Source: Pseudomonadota bacterium (GTDB lineage: Bacteria; Pseudomonadota; Gammaproteobacteria; Burkholderiales; Burkholderiaceae_C). From it: a stretch of DNA of 62,158 nt. Made by a program: the position numbers and the translations under genes. Below are positions 35,714-45,206 of the stretch, piece by piece (within the stretch, counting starts at the first letter, position 1; every line of letters starts with the position of its first letter). The stretch lies in contig JAVHYA010000025.1 of assembly GCA_031119395.1 (NCBI GenBank), positions 1-62,158 on the forward strand, given 5' to 3'. The notes below the pieces were generated by a model. That model was not told the DNA's origin. It saw only the letters and a list, made by a program, of their open reading frames with translations, and did no database searches.

Positions 35714-35899
35714 TCAGAGCACCTTCACCAGATAGGCGATCTTGTTGATCATGCCGCGCACGGCGGGCGTGTCCTGCAGCTCGCTCACGCTGTTGAGCTT
35801 GCGCAGGCCCAGGCCACGCACGGTGGCGCGGTGCGACTGCTTCGTGCCGATGGGGCTGCGAACCAGTTGGACCTTGACGGTCTGTTGTTGCGTCGTCAT
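35714..35899 (-). CDS. rpmD: 50S ribosomal protein L30
   Basis: 61 aa. [20 protein letters not shown] then [20 protein letters not shown], the complete short bacterial L30. Tightly packed between rpsE and rplO. Confidence 0.97.
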   Translation of the reverse strand: MTTQQQTVKVQLVRSPIGTKQSHRATVRGLGLRKLNSVSELQDTPAVRGMINKIAYLVKVL

Positions 35900-35913
35900 A
35901 GCGTTTCTCGCAA

Positions 35914-36432
35914 TCAGGCGAAGATCTCTTCGACCGTGAGACCGCGCTTGGCCGCCACTTCGGCGGGCGTGGTCGAGTTCTTGAGCGCGTCGAGCGTGGC
36001 GCGAACCATGTTGTACGGGTTCGACGAACCATGGCTCTTGGCCACGATGTCGGTGATGCCCATCACTTCGAACACGGCACGCATCGGGCCGCCGGCGATG
36101 ATGCCGGTGCCCTTGGGGGCCGGCGACATCATCACGGTGGAGGCGCCGTGGTGGCCCGTCACCTGGTGGTGCAGGGTCCCGTTCTTGATCGACACCTTCA
36201 TGAGGTTGCGACGCGCCTCTTCCATGGCCTTCTGCACGGCGGCGGGCACTTCCTTGGACTTGCCCTTGCCCATGCCGACGCGGCCATCGCCGTCACCGAC
36301 CACGGTCAGTGCTGCGAAACCCAGGATCCGACCACCCTTCACCACCTTGGTGACGCGGTTGATCGAGATCATCTTCTCGCGCAGACCGTCCTCGGGACCT
36401 TCGTTCTGCGTTCTTGCCTGAATCTTTGCCAT
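35914..36432 (-). CDS. rpsE: 30S ribosomal protein S5
   Basis: 172 aa. The N-terminal dsRBD-like part has [20 protein letters not shown] and [20 protein letters not shown]; the C-terminal part has [19 protein letters not shown]. Residues in the first loop affect decoding accuracy and spectinomycin binding in the family. Between rplR and rpmD. Confidence 0.98.
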   Translation of the reverse strand: MAKIQARTQNEGPEDGLREKMISINRVTKVVKGGRILGFAALTVVGDGDGRVGMGKGKSKEVPAAVQKAMEEARRNLMKVSIKNGTLHHQVTGHHGASTVMMSPAPKGTGIIAGGPMRAVFEVMGITDIVAKSHGSSNPYNMVRATLDALKNSTTPAEVAAKRGLTVEEIFA

Positions 36433-36457
36433 CTTGAATTCCTGAACTCAGCTGCGC

Positions 36458-36826
36458 TTAGAACTGCAGACCGGCTTCGCGGGCCGCTTCGGCGAGGGCC
36501 TTCACACGGCCGTGGTAGGCGAAGCCTGCACGGTCGAAAGCCACCTTCTCGACACCGGCCGCCTTGGCCTTTTCGGCGATGCGCTTGCCGATGATCTGCG
36601 CGGCGGCGGCGTTGCCACCCTTGCCGGCACCACCGAGCGAGCTGCGCACTTCGGCTTCCGCGGTGGAGGCCGAGGCCAGCACCTGGGTGCCGTCGCCGGA
36701 AACGACGGCGGCGTAGATGTGCAGGTTGGTGCGGTTCACCATCAGACGCGCGACGCCTTGCGTGGCAATGCGAATGCGGGTCTGGCGGGCACGGCGCAGC
36801 CGCTGTTCCTTCTTGGTCAACATCAT
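36458..36826 (-). CDS. rplR: 50S ribosomal protein L18
   Basis: 122 aa. Begins with two Met codons ([20 protein letters not shown]), so the start may be 36826 or 36823. Contains [20 protein letters not shown] and [20 protein letters not shown], the 5S-rRNA-binding core. Ends 25 nt before the rpsE start. Confidence 0.98.
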   Translation of the reverse strand: MMLTKKEQRLRRARQTRIRIATQGVARLMVNRTNLHIYAAVVSGDGTQVLASASTAEAEVRSSLGGAGKGGNAAAAQIIGKRIAEKAKAAGVEKVAFDRAGFAYHGRVKALAEAAREAGLQF

Positions 36827-36834
36827 GCTGCCCC

Positions 36835-37368
36835 TTACTTCTTCTTGGTCTCTTTGATCACGATCTTCTCGTCCGAATAACGGATCCCCTTGCCCTTGTA
36901 GGGCTCGGGCGGACGAATCGCACGGATCTCAGCGGCCACCTGGCCGACGCGCTGGCGGTCGGCACCCTTGATGACGATTTCGGTCGGGGCCGGCGTGGCC
37001 ACCGTGATGCCCGCAGGCATGTCCTTGTTGACCGGGTGCGAGAAGCCGACCGACAGGTTCAGCTTGGCGCCCTGGGCCTGGGCCTTGAAGCCCACGCCGA
37101 CGAGGTTGAGCTTCTTCTCGAAGCCCTTGCTCACGCCGACGACCATGTTGTTGACCAGCTGGCGCACCGTGCCGCTCATCGCGTTGGCTTCACGCGATTC
37201 ATCGGCCGGCTCGAAGCTCAGCTTGCCATCCTTGTTCGACACCTTGACCAACGCGTTGGCAGGGATCGACAGCTGACCACCCGCGCCCTTGACGCTGATC
37301 TGGTTTTCCTGGATCGACACATCCACGCCTTGCGGGATGGCGACCGGCATTTTTCCGACTCGGGACAT
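36835..37368 (-). CDS. rplF: 50S ribosomal protein L6
   Basis: 177 aa. [20 protein letters not shown], two repeated L6 domains, and the C-terminal signature [15 protein letters not shown]. Lies between rpsH and rplR with short gaps. Confidence 0.98.
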   Translation of the reverse strand: MSRVGKMPVAIPQGVDVSIQENQISVKGAGGQLSIPANALVKVSNKDGKLSFEPADESREANAMSGTVRQLVNNMVVGVSKGFEKKLNLVGVGFKAQAQGAKLNLSVGFSHPVNKDMPAGITVATPAPTEIVIKGADRQRVGQVAAEIRAIRPPEPYKGKGIRYSDEKIVIKETKKK

Positions 37369-37385
37369 TGTTCAGTTACCTCCGG

Positions 37386-37781
37386 TCAGGCGACGTAGCA
37401 CAGCACTTCGCCGCCGACGCCATCGGCGCGCGCCTTGCGGTCGGTCATCACGCCCTTGGGGGTGGTGACGATCGCCACACCCAGGCCGTTCTGGACCTGG
37501 GGGATGGCGCTCGAACCCTTGTAGACACGCAGGCCGGGGCGGCTCACGCGCTCGATGCGCTCGATCACCGGGCGGCCGGCGTAGTACTTCAGCGAGATCT
37601 CGAGGTTGCTCTTGCCGGCTTCGGTCTTGACCTGGAAGCCATCGATGTAGCCCTCGTCCTTCAGCACCTGGGCGATCGCGATCTTCACCTTGGAAGACGG
37701 GACCGACACGGTGGGCTTCGCGACCATCTGCGCATTGCGGATGCGCGTCAGCAGGTCGGCGATGGGATCACTCATGCTCAT
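37386..37781 (-). CDS. rpsH: 30S ribosomal protein S8
   Basis: 131 aa. [20 protein letters not shown] at the start and [20 protein letters not shown] near the end, the rRNA-binding S8 signature. In E. coli S8 represses the spc operon through its own mRNA at rplE; whether that holds here cannot be read. The N-terminal Met-Ser-Met leaves a start choice of two codons. Confidence 0.98.
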   Translation of the reverse strand: MSMSDPIADLLTRIRNAQMVAKPTVSVPSSKVKIAIAQVLKDEGYIDGFQVKTEAGKSNLEISLKYYAGRPVIERIERVSRPGLRVYKGSSAIPQVQNGLGVAIVTTPKGVMTDRKARADGVGGEVLCYVA

Positions 37782-37802
37782 GTTTCTTGCTCCTGCCTGC
37801 GC

Positions 37803-38108
37803 TTACCAGCTGGCCTTGGTGACACCGGGGATGTCACCGGCGAAGGCCAGTTCACGGATCTTGGCGCGGGCCAGACCGAACTGACGGAAGGTGCCGCGCG
37901 GACGGCCAGTGATTTCGCAGCGGTTGCGCTGGCGGGTCGGGTTCGCGTTGCGCGGCAGCTTCTGCAGCGCCAGGCGTGCAGCGGCACGCTCTTCGTCGCT
38001 CTTCTTCGCGTCGCCGGCGATCGCCTTCAGCTCTTCGTGCTTCTTGGCGTACTTGGCGACCAGTTTTTCTCGCTTGAGCTCGCGCTCGATCAAAGCTACT
38101 TTAGCCAC
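37803..38108 (-). CDS. rpsN: 30S ribosomal protein S14 (zinc-free long form)
   Basis: 101 aa, the long form without the CxxC pairs of zinc S14. [20 protein letters not shown], then the signature [19 protein letters not shown] and the usual end PGVTKASW. Between rplE and rpsH. Confidence 0.98.
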   Translation of the reverse strand: MAKVALIERELKREKLVAKYAKKHEELKAIAGDAKKSDEERAAARLALQKLPRNANPTRQRNRCEITGRPRGTFRQFGLARAKIRELAFAGDIPGVTKASW

Positions 38109-38117
38109 AAGTCCACC

Positions 38118-38663
38118 TCAGTTCTTGAACGGGAAACGGAAACCGGCGAGAAGCGCCTTGGCTTCTTCGTCCGACTTGGCCGTCGTCGTGATGCTGATAT
38201 TGAGGCCGCGCAGGGCATCAACCTTGTCGTACTCGATCTCGGGGAAGATGATCTGTTCCTTGACCCCGATGTTGTAGTTGCCGCGGCCGTCGAACGCGCG
38301 GCCGGAGATGCCACGGAAGTCGCGCACGCGGGGCAGAGCCACGGTGACGAAGCGATCCAGGAATTCGTACATCTTCACGCCACGCAGCGTGACCATGCAG
38401 CCGATGGCCTGGCCTTCGCGGATCTTGAAGCCGGCGATGGCCTTCTTGGCCTTCGTCACGACGGGCTTCTGGCCGGCGATCTTGGTCAGGTCGGCGACGG
38501 CGTTGTCCATCACCTTCTTGTCGGCCACGGCCTCGCTCACGCCCATGTTCAGCGTGATCTTGGTCAGGCGCGGGACCTGCATCGGCGACTTGTAGCCGAA
38601 CTTCTCGGTCAGGTCCTTCGCGATCTTCTCGCGGTAGTGTTGTTGCAGTCGTGCCATGGTCAT
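38118..38663 (-). CDS. rplE: 50S ribosomal protein L5
   Basis: 181 aa. [43 protein letters not shown] and [20 protein letters not shown] are L5 hallmarks (5S rRNA contact). Two starts are possible: the ATG at 38663, overlapping the rplX stop with a well-spaced AAGG site, or the ATG at 38657. Confidence 0.98.
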   Translation of the reverse strand: MTMARLQQHYREKIAKDLTEKFGYKSPMQVPRLTKITLNMGVSEAVADKKVMDNAVADLTKIAGQKPVVTKAKKAIAGFKIREGQAIGCMVTLRGVKMYEFLDRFVTVALPRVRDFRGISGRAFDGRGNYNIGVKEQIIFPEIEYDKVDALRGLNISITTTAKSDEEAKALLAGFRFPFKN

Positions 38664-38977
38664 GCCACCTTGATTTCTTCGCCGCTGGACTTGAAGACGC
38701 GCACGCGCTTGCCGTCCACGAGCTTGATGCCCACGCGGTCGGCCTTGCCGGTCGCCGCGTTGAAGATCGCCACGTTGGATTGGTGGATCGGCATGGCCTT
38801 CTCGACGATGCCGCCGGTCGTGCCCTTCATCGGGTTCGGCTTGGTGTGCTTCTTGACCAGATTGATGCCGTCGATGACGACATGCGAGTCGTCGGCGCGC
38901 AGCGACACGGTGCCGCGCTTGCCCTTGTCGCGGCCGGCCAACACGATGACCTGGTCGCCCTTGCGAATCTTGTTCAT
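38660..38977 (-). CDS. rplX: 50S ribosomal protein L24
   Basis: 105 aa. [20 protein letters not shown] is the KOW motif; then [15 protein letters not shown] and [19 protein letters not shown]. Initiates 50S assembly. ATGA overlap with rplE, 10 nt after rplN. Confidence 0.98.
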   Translation of the reverse strand: MNKIRKGDQVIVLAGRDKGKRGTVSLRADDSHVVIDGINLVKKHTKPNPMKGTTGGIVEKAMPIHQSNVAIFNAATGKADRVGIKLVDGKRVRVFKSSGEEIKVA

Positions 38978-38987
38978 GGCGTTGTCC

Positions 38988-39356
38988 TTAGAGAACTTCG
39001 GGAGCCAGCGAGACGATCTTCATGAACTTCTCGGTACGCAGTTCACGCGTCACGGGTCCGAAGATGCGGGTGCCGATCGGCTCCAGCTTGGCGTTGAGCA
39101 GCACGGCGGCATTGCCGTCGAACTTGACGAGCGAGCCGTCACCGCGACGGATGCCCTTGGCGGTGCGCACGACCACGGCGTTGTAGATCTCGCCCTTCTT
39201 GACGCGACCACGCGGCGCGGCTTCCTTGACGCTGACCTTGATCACGTCGCCGACGCTGGCGTAGCGACGCTTGGAGCCACCGAGCACCTTGATGCACAGG
39301 ACGGATTTCGCGCCCGTGTTGTCGGCCACTTCGAGCCGGGATTCAGTCTGGATCAT
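38988..39356 (-). CDS. rplN: 50S ribosomal protein L14
   Basis: 122 aa from the ATG at 39356: [20 protein letters not shown], then [20 protein letters not shown] and the end [11 protein letters not shown]. First gene of the spc operon here. The gene usually before it in proteobacteria (rpsQ of the S10 operon) is absent; a promoter and an unrelated plus-strand gene lie upstream instead. Confidence 0.98.
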   Translation of the reverse strand: MIQTESRLEVADNTGAKSVLCIKVLGGSKRRYASVGDVIKVSVKEAAPRGRVKKGEIYNAVVVRTAKGIRRGDGSLVKFDGNAAVLLNAKLEPIGTRIFGPVTRELRTEKFMKIVSLAPEVL

Positions 39357-39506
39357 TGCTAGTAGTTCCCAACTTGTACCGTTGCGCCTTGCAGAGCCTG
39401 CAGGAGCGACACCGGTCAGTCTTGGGCCCGTCGTCGGAGCGCCGAAACCACATCGGCACGCCTTCGTCTGGGCGGAAGTCCTCGCTTTTTGAAAGCGAAG
39501 CCCGCG

Positions 39507-39535
39507 ATTGTGGCATCCGATGCGCGCCTTGTCAA
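39507..39535 (-). promoter_or_regulatory. Sigma-70 promoter of the spc/alpha ribosomal operon
   Basis: Minus strand: TTGACA (39535-39530), exactly 17 bp, CACAAT (39512-39507), about 150 nt before rplN. The expected start is near 39500, and the first part of the leader could form TCGCTTT-TTG-AAAGCGA (39498-39482). The rest of 39357-39670 (314 bp between rplN and the phytase-like gene) shows no gene or further signal I can name. Confidence 0.8.
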
Positions 39536-39670
39536 ACGCCCAAGACGCTGTTTTTTGGCAATGCAGCAAATCAACCACCCGGCGGGCCGTCGCCGGAGGT
39601 CGGGGCCACGGCGGCGGCGGGTCGCCGTGCCAGGCCGGCCGCTCGACCGGGCCGCCTAGACTCCACGGCC

Positions 39671-40843
39671 ATGAGTCCGTCAGCCACGCCGACCACCGAC
39701 GCCACCCGGCGCGCCCTGTTGCAGGGCCTGGGCGCGCTCGCGCTGGTGGGCTGCGGCCCGCGCCGGCCACCGGCCGCGCCGGGCGGCGGCGCGCTGGAAC
39801 GCATCGCCGAGGCCCGCTGGGCGCACGGGCTGGACGTGGGCGGCACGCCGGCCGGCGGACTTTCGGGCATCGACTACGACATCCGGCGGGGTGAGTACCT
39901 GCTCCTGAGCGACGACCGGTCGGACAAGGCGCCGGCCCGCTACTACGCCGCCCGCTGGGACCGCCCCACCGAGGGCTCGGCACCCGTGCCCCTGCGCATG
40001 CAGCCGCTGCTGCGGGCCGACGGCAGCCCGTGGCCGCCGCGCGCGCTGGCGCTTGCCGGGGTGCCGGTCCCCGACCCCGAGGCGCTGCGCCTGCGGCCCG
40101 ACACCGACACCCTGCTGTGGACCAGCGAGGGCGACGTGCCGCGCGGTTTCGGCCCCGCGCTGTATGAAAGCAGCCGCGACGGGCGCCTGCTGCGGACCTT
40201 CCGGCTGCCGGTGATGTTCGACGCCGACCCGGCCGGCCGCCGCGGCCCGCGCGACAACCTGAGCTTCGAGGGCCTGGCGCTCACGCCCGACGCCCGCCAG
40301 GCCTGGGTCGCGATGGAGAACGCCCTGATCGAGGACGGCCCCAGTCCCACGCTCGACACACCCGGCGGCCCCTGCCGCTTCACCTGCGTCGACCTCGCCC
40401 GCGGCACGGCGGTGCGACAGATCGCCTACGTGCCCGACGCCATCCCGCTGCGGCCGCTGGTGCCCGGCACCTATGCCGACAACGGGGTGAGCGAGATCCT
40501 CATGCTGGACGCCCATCGCCTGCTGGTGCTCGAACGCGCCTACGCGGCCGGCCGCGGCAATTCGCTGCGCCTGTATGCGATCGACACGCGGGAGGCGAGC
40601 GACACCCTGGGCGTCGACGCGCTGCGCCCCGGCAACCACCGCCCCGCTCCCAAGACCCTGGTCGCCGACTTCGCCACGCTGGGCCTGGCGCGCCTGGACA
40701 ACAGCGAGGGCATGTGCTGGGGCCCGCCCCTGCCGAAGGACCCCGAGGGGCGCCGCCTGCTGGTGGTGGTGAGCGACGACAACTTCAACCCGCTGCAGAT
40801 CACCCAGTTTGCCGCCTTCGCCTTCAAGGACCTGACCGCATGA
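39671..40843 (+). CDS. Phytase-like esterase domain exported protein
   Basis: 390 aa. Leader with a possible lipobox ([13 protein letters not shown], Cys near residue 26) followed by a beta-propeller of the family called esterase-like activity of phytase: [59 protein letters not shown] and the end [20 protein letters not shown]. The Asp/Glu-rich strands fit calcium binding. Overlaps proC by ATGA, but no metabolic link is evident. Substrate unknown. Confidence 0.85.
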   Translation: MSPSATPTTDATRRALLQGLGALALVGCGPRRPPAAPGGGALERIAEARWAHGLDVGGTPAGGLSGIDYDIRRGEYLLLSDDRSDKAPARYYAARWDRPTEGSAPVPLRMQPLLRADGSPWPPRALALAGVPVPDPEALRLRPDTDTLLWTSEGDVPRGFGPALYESSRDGRLLRTFRLPVMFDADPAGRRGPRDNLSFEGLALTPDARQAWVAMENALIEDGPSPTLDTPGGPCRFTCVDLARGTAVRQIAYVPDAIPLRPLVPGTYADNGVSEILMLDAHRLLVLERAYAAGRGNSLRLYAIDTREASDTLGVDALRPGNHRPAPKTLVADFATLGLARLDNSEGMCWGPPLPKDPEGRRLLVVVSDDNFNPLQITQFAAFAFKDLTA

Positions 40844-41676
40844 CCGCTTCCTTCGACTCCCTTCCGCCCGTCGCCTTCGTCGGCGGCGGCAACATGGCCA
40901 GCGCCATCCTCGGCGGCCTGCGCAAGGCGGGCCTGCCGGCCGGGCACTTCGAGGTGGTCGAGCCCTGGGCCGAGGCCCGCGAGCGCCTGGCGCGCGACTT
41001 CGGCATCGCGGCCAGCGCCGAGGCCGGCCCGGCGCTGGCGCGCTGCGGGCTGGTCGTGTGGGCCGTGAAGCCGCAGGCCTTCGCCGAAGCCACGGCACCC
41101 GTGCGCCCCTTCACCGGCCAGGCGCTGCACCTGAGCGTGGCGGCAGGCATTCCGTCGCAGAGCATCGCCACCTGGGTGGGCACCGAGCGCATCGTGCGCG
41201 CGATGCCCAACACGCCGGCCTTGGTCGGCCAGGGCATGACGGGCCTGTTCGCGCGCGCGGCGGTCGACGCAGCGGGTCGCGGCCAGGTGGAGCAACTGCT
41301 CGCGCCCACCGGCCAACTGCTGTGGGTCGAGCCCGAGAGTGCCCTCGACGCCGTGACGGCCCTGTCGGGCTCGGGGCCGGCCTACGTCTTCTTCTTCCTC
41401 GAGGCGATGGCTGCGGCCGGTGTCGAGATGGGCTTGACGCCCGAGCAGGCCCACCGGCTGGCCGTGGGCACCTTCACCGGCGCCTCGGCGCTGGCAGCCG
41501 CCTCGACCGAACCGCCGGCCGTGCTGCGCGAACGCGTCACCTCCAAGGGCGGCACCACGCACGCGGCGATCACCTCCATGCAGGCGGCGGGCGTGCAGGA
41601 GCAGATCCGGGCCGCGATCCACGCCGCGCAGCGCCGCGCCGGCGAACTGGCGGCCGAATTCGGCCGCGCCGCCTGA
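40840..41676 (+). CDS. proC: Pyrroline-5-carboxylate reductase
   Basis: 278 aa, the last step of proline synthesis, NAD(P)H-dependent. Seen: VAFVGGGNMASAILGGL dinucleotide motif, VWAVKPQ, SVAAGIPS, RAMPNTPALVGQGMTG, ALSGSGPAYVFFFLEAM and the family signature VTSKGGTTHAAI. Normal length. Translationally coupled to the preceding phytase-like gene. Confidence 0.97.
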   Translation: MTASFDSLPPVAFVGGGNMASAILGGLRKAGLPAGHFEVVEPWAEARERLARDFGIAASAEAGPALARCGLVVWAVKPQAFAEATAPVRPFTGQALHLSVAAGIPSQSIATWVGTERIVRAMPNTPALVGQGMTGLFARAAVDAAGRGQVEQLLAPTGQLLWVEPESALDAVTALSGSGPAYVFFFLEAMAAAGVEMGLTPEQAHRLAVGTFTGASALAAASTEPPAVLRERVTSKGGTTHAAITSMQAAGVQEQIRAAIHAAQRRAGELAAEFGRAA

Positions 41677-41689
41677 TCCGGGTTGCTCA

Positions 41690-41745
41690 CTTTTCAGGAG
41701 CACTTGACGCCCGCCTGACGGGCGCTATGGCTGATTTTCTTTATA
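41690..41745. repeat. Dispersed GATAGC-type repeat between proC and ubiA
   Basis: Contains the conserved stem CGCCCG-CCTGA-CGGGCG (41708-41724). Its reverse complement shares the 14-mer CCCGTCAGGCGGGC with the copy at 53221. T-rich flanks, as in the other copies. It lies 14 nt after the proC stop. Confidence 0.65.
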
Positions 41746-41750
41746 AGATT

Positions 41751-41770
41751 TGCTAAGGCTGGTCTTAGCA
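41751..41770. terminator. Hairpin between convergent proC and ubiA
   Basis: TGCTAAG-GCTGGT-CTTAGCA, a perfect seven-bp stem in the gap between convergent genes, 12 nt from the ubiA stop. There is no strong T-run on either side; it could give weak bidirectional termination. Confidence 0.45.
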
Positions 41771-41781
41771 GATGGGGCCAT

Positions 41782-42669
41782 TCAGCGCAGCAGCGCGTCC
41801 GCCGCCACCCCCGCGAACACCGCGAAGCCGACCCAGTGGTTGAGCCGGAAGGCGGTGAAACAGCCCTCGCGCGTGCGCTGGCGGATCAGCGTCCAGTGCC
41901 ACAGCGCCTGCGCCGCCGCCGCCGCGAGCCCGGCGTAGAACAGCGGCCCCAGCCCCAGCCGCGCACCCGCCCAGCCCCACATCGCGATGAAGAGCGCATA
42001 GCTCGCCATCACCGCGGCGACGTCGAAGCGGCCGAAGGTGATGGCCGAGGTCTTCATGCCGATCCGCAGGTCGTCGTCGCGGTCGACCATGGCGTACTCG
42101 GTGTCGTAGGCCAGCACCCAGAACAGGTTGCCGGCCAGCAGCCACCACGCCAGCCACGGCACCTCGCCCGTCACGGCCGAGAAGGCCATCGGGATGCCGA
42201 AGCTGAAGGCCACGCCCAGCACCGCCTGCGGCACCGAGACGATGCGCTTGGCATAGGGGTACACCAGCGCCACGGCCAGCGCCGCGAAGGACCAGAGGAT
42301 GGTGGGGCGGTTGGTGGTGAGCACCAGACCGAAAGCGGCCAGCGCCAGCACGGCGCCGAGCGCCAGCGCCTCCTTCACCGACACCTCGCCGGTGGTCACG
42401 GGACGCCTGGCGGTGCGCTTGACGTGACGGTCGAAGTCGCGATCGGCCACATCGTTCACGCAGCAGCCCGCGCTGCGCATGAGGATCGTGCCCAGCACGA
42501 AGACGACCAGCAGGTGCCAGCCCGGAAAGCCCCTGGCCGCGAACCACAGGGCGCTCAGCGAGGGCCACAGCAGCAGCAGCCAGCCGGCGGGCCGGTTCCA
42601 GCGGATCAGGTCCAGGTAGACGGCAAACCGCCCGCGCGGGGCGGGCGGCTGGAGCGCGTCGGTGCTCAC
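41782..42669 (-). CDS. ubiA: 4-hydroxybenzoate polyprenyltransferase
   Basis: 295 aa integral membrane prenyltransferase of ubiquinone synthesis, attaching the polyprenyl chain to 4-hydroxybenzoate. Seen: [20 protein letters not shown], first Asp-rich motif [19 protein letters not shown], second [20 protein letters not shown], and eight to nine membrane helices. The best start is the GTG at 42669 ([11 protein letters not shown]), with GAGGA upstream inside the dps end; only seven nt separate it from the dps stop. Confidence 0.95.
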   Translation of the reverse strand: MSTDALQPPAPRGRFAVYLDLIRWNRPAGWLLLLWPSLSALWFAARGFPGWHLLVVFVLGTILMRSAGCCVNDVADRDFDRHVKRTARRPVTTGEVSVKEALALGAVLALAAFGLVLTTNRPTILWSFAALAVALVYPYAKRIVSVPQAVLGVAFSFGIPMAFSAVTGEVPWLAWWLLAGNLFWVLAYDTEYAMVDRDDDLRIGMKTSAITFGRFDVAAVMASYALFIAMWGWAGARLGLGPLFYAGLAAAAAQALWHWTLIRQRTREGCFTAFRLNHWVGFAVFAGVAADALLR

Positions 42670-42676
42670 CGCGGCG

Positions 42677-43282
42677 TCATTCCTCGAGCAGCGAGCGCAG
42701 CATCCACGCGGTCTGGTCGTGCACCGTGCAGCGCGCGGTGAGCATGTCCGCCGTCGGGTCGTCGCCGGCTTCCTCGGCCACCGGGATGAACTCGCGCGCG
42801 ATGCGCGACACGGTCTCGTGGCCCTTGACCAGGATGCGCACCATCTCCATGGCCTTGGGCGGCTGCTGGGGCACGTCGGGCACGGTGGCGATCTTGCTGA
42901 ACTCGGCATACGAGCCCGGCGCGTAGTGGCCCAGGGCGCGGATGCGCTCGGCGATCACGTCGGTGGCATTCCACAGCTCGGTGTACTGCGCCATGAACAT
43001 GGCATGCAGCGAGTTGAAGTGCGGACCGGTGACGTTCCAGTGGAAGTTGTGCGTGGTGAGGTACAGCGTGTACGTGTCGGCCAGCACGCGCGAGAGGCCC
43101 TCGGCGATGGCGGCACGGTCCTGGCGGTCGATGCCGATGTTGATGATCGGCGCGCTGCGGCTTCCCGATTCGGGCGCCACGCGCTCGCCGCCCTTGGCGG
43201 GCACCGTGCCCTTGCCGGCAGCCGGCGCATCGGCGATCGCGGTCTTGCTGTTCTTCTTGATGTCCTTGGGGTTCTTCGCCAT
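42677..43282 (-). CDS. dps: Dps-family DNA-binding ferritin-like protein
   Basis: 201 aa, with a Lys-rich N-terminal extension ([15 protein letters not shown], about 45 residues) that could bind DNA. The ferroxidase interface is visible: [19 protein letters not shown] with His and Asp/Glu positions and [20 protein letters not shown]. Dps 12-mers oxidise and store iron and protect DNA from peroxide. Located directly downstream of oxyR, which fits peroxide control. AGAGGAA site before the ATG at 43282. Confidence 0.95.
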   Translation of the reverse strand: MAKNPKDIKKNSKTAIADAPAAGKGTVPAKGGERVAPESGSRSAPIINIGIDRQDRAAIAEGLSRVLADTYTLYLTTHNFHWNVTGPHFNSLHAMFMAQYTELWNATDVIAERIRALGHYAPGSYAEFSKIATVPDVPQQPPKAMEMVRILVKGHETVSRIAREFIPVAEEAGDDPTADMLTARCTVHDQTAWMLRSLLEE

Positions 43283-43317
43283 GTCGGTTCCTCTTGCGGT
43301 TCGATCGGAAAGTCTTG

Positions 43318-43360
43318 ACTCTAGGAGCGGGGCTGCCGCTTCGCAACAGCCGGACTCTAT
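43318..43360 (-). promoter_or_regulatory. dps promoter with partial OxyR site
   Basis: Minus strand: TTGCGA (43346-43341), 17-bp spacer, TAGAGT (43323-43318), 36 nt before dps. Just upstream lies ATAG-N7-CTGT (43360-43346), seven of eight positions of an OxyR half-operator; the second half is not recognisable. Confidence 0.5.
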
Positions 43361-43422
43361 CGCAGCGATGCGCCCTGCCGATGACGCGGCACGTAGGTAA
43401 GTGCCGCAACTTGCCGGCGCCC

Positions 43423-44400
43423 TCAGGAGAGGCGTTTGACCCCCGGCAGCTCGCAGGCATAGATCGCGTTGCGCAAGGCGGCGATCGCCTCGTAGCGCGT
43501 GAAGCTGCGGCGCCAGGCCAGCACCACGCGACGCGTCGGCGGCTCGCCGCCCTGGCCGTCGCGAATGGGGATGTAGCGCACGATGGGCTCGAGCTCCTTG
43601 CCGCGTCCCTTGCCCTTGCCTTCGCGCGGCTTGAGCGCATCCGCCGGCACCGACAGGCGCGGCACCAGCGTCACGCCCATGCCCGCGGCCACCATGTGCT
43701 TGATGGTCTCGAGCGACGAGCCCTCGAAGCTCTTGCGGATGCCTTCGGCGTTGCTGGAGAAGCGCGCGAACTCGGGGCACACCTCCAGCACGTGGTCGCG
43801 AAAGCAATGGCCCGTGCCCAGCAGCAGCATGGTCTCGTTCTTGAGCTCGTCGGAGGTGAGCGATTCGCGCTCGGCCAGCGGATGCGAGGCCGGCACCGCC
43901 GCCAGGAAGGGCTCGTCGTACAGCGCCGCGATCGCGAGCCCCGTGTCGGGAAAGGGCTCGGCCATGATGGCGCAGTCGATCTCGCCCGAGCGCAGCATCT
44001 CCAGCAGCCGGGCGGTGAAGTTCTCCTGCAGCATCAGCGGCATCTGCGGCGTGCGCGCGATGTTCTGGCGCACCAGGTCGGGCAGCAGGTAGGGGCCGAT
44101 GGTGTAGATCACGCCCAGGTTCAGCGGACCGGCCAGCGGGTCCTTGCCCCGCTTGGCGATCTCCTTGATGCTGGCCGCCTGGTCGAGCACCGTCTGCGCC
44201 TGCTGCACGATCTGCTCGCCCAGCGGCGTGACGGCCACCTCGCCGGCGCTGCGCTCGAAGAGCTTGACCTCCAGCTCGTCCTCCAGCTTCTTGATCGCCA
44301 CCGAGAGGGTGGGCTGCGAGACGTAGCAGGCCTCGGCCGCCTTGCCGAAATGGCGCTCGCGCGCGACCGCCACGATGTATTTGAGTTCGGTCAGGGTCAT
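43423..44400 (-). CDS. oxyR: Hydrogen-peroxide-sensing LysR-type regulator OxyR
   Basis: 325 aa from the ATG at 44400 (MTLTELKYIVAVARERHFGK); a TTG 12 nt upstream is possible. LysR helix-turn-helix AAEACYVSQPTLSVAIKKLE. The two redox cysteines occur in GHCFRDHVLEVC, nine residues apart as in E. coli OxyR, so a reversible disulfide switch is expected. A short region with a CATAAT box (44416-44411) abuts the start. Upstream of dps and ubiA on the same strand. Confidence 0.95.
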   Translation of the reverse strand: MTLTELKYIVAVARERHFGKAAEACYVSQPTLSVAIKKLEDELEVKLFERSAGEVAVTPLGEQIVQQAQTVLDQAASIKEIAKRGKDPLAGPLNLGVIYTIGPYLLPDLVRQNIARTPQMPLMLQENFTARLLEMLRSGEIDCAIMAEPFPDTGLAIAALYDEPFLAAVPASHPLAERESLTSDELKNETMLLLGTGHCFRDHVLEVCPEFARFSSNAEGIRKSFEGSSLETIKHMVAAGMGVTLVPRLSVPADALKPREGKGKGRGKELEPIVRYIPIRDGQGGEPPTRRVVLAWRRSFTRYEAIAALRNAIYACELPGVKRLS

Positions 44401-44486
44401 AGCTTGCGTCAATTATGCGACGGGCTCCGATGCGCCGAGACGGGCGGGCGCAGAATCCGCGGGTCTTCCGCGTCCCGGCCCCGACC

Positions 44487-45119
44487 ATGACCCTCGCCGC
44501 CTATCTGCTCTTCCTGCCCGCCTGCTTCGCCATCAACATGGCCTTCGGCCCCAACAACCTGCTGTCGGTGACCAACGGCGCGCGCTACGGCATCGGGCCG
44601 GCGGTGGCCGCGGCGGGCGGGCGGCTCGTGGCCTTCGCGATCATGATCGTCATCGCCGGCGTGGGCATGGGCGCGCTGCTGGCCGCGTCGGCCCTGGCCT
44701 TCAGCGTCGTGAAGTGGGCCGGCGTGGCCTACCTGGTGTGGCTGGGCATCAAGCTGCTGCGCGCGCCGGCACCGCCGATGGCCTCCGAGGACGCGGGCGG
44801 CGCGCACGACGTGCCGGCCCTGCGCGCACTGGCACGGCAGGAGTTCGGCGTCGCGATCGGCAACCCGAAGGCGATCCTGGTGTTCACCGCCTTCTTCCCG
44901 CAGTTCGTGGTGGCCGATGCCTATGCCCTGAGCTACCTGCAGCTGGGCGTCACTTTCCTCGTGCTGGAGGTGGTGGCCATCGCGCTCTACGCGCTGCTCG
45001 GCGCGCGCGTGCGGCGCCTGGCGCGCGGCGGGCCGGCCATGCGCTGGTTCAACCGCGCGAGCGGCGCCATGATGATCGGCTTCGGGCTGCTGCTGGCGAC
45101 GGTGCGGCGCCCCACCTGA
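44487..45119 (+). CDS. LysE/RhtB-family amino-acid exporter
   Basis: 210 aa, about six membrane helices. The N-terminus MTLAAYLLFLPACFAINMAFGPNNLL carries the Gly-Pro motif of LysE-type exporters, then TNGARYGIGPAVAAAGGRL and IGNPKAILVFTAFFPQF. Exports amino acids or similar metabolites; substrate not readable. Divergent from oxyR. ATG 44487 is preferred over the upstream frame, which has an Arg-rich non-family leader. Confidence 0.9.
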   Translation: MTLAAYLLFLPACFAINMAFGPNNLLSVTNGARYGIGPAVAAAGGRLVAFAIMIVIAGVGMGALLAASALAFSVVKWAGVAYLVWLGIKLLRAPAPPMASEDAGGAHDVPALRALARQEFGVAIGNPKAILVFTAFFPQFVVADAYALSYLQLGVTFLVLEVVAIALYALLGARVRRLARGGPAMRWFNRASGAMMIGFGLLLATVRRPT

Positions 45120-45133
45120 GCCGTGCTTCCAGC

Positions 45134-45198
45134 GATTTTGCTATCGAATTCATAGCTATCGGCGCTTGCCCCGTGGGCGCCGCAGGCCGATTTGGCTT
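45134..45198 (+). repeat. Dispersed GATAGC-type repeat between lysE-like gene and recG
   Basis: TTTTGCTATCGAATTCATAG, then CTATCGGCGCTTGCCC and GGGCGCCGCAGGCCGATTTG, in the same order as the copies at 60790 and 53221. It fills most of the gap between the two convergent genes. Confidence 0.65.
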
Positions 45199-45206
45199 GA
45201 GAAACC

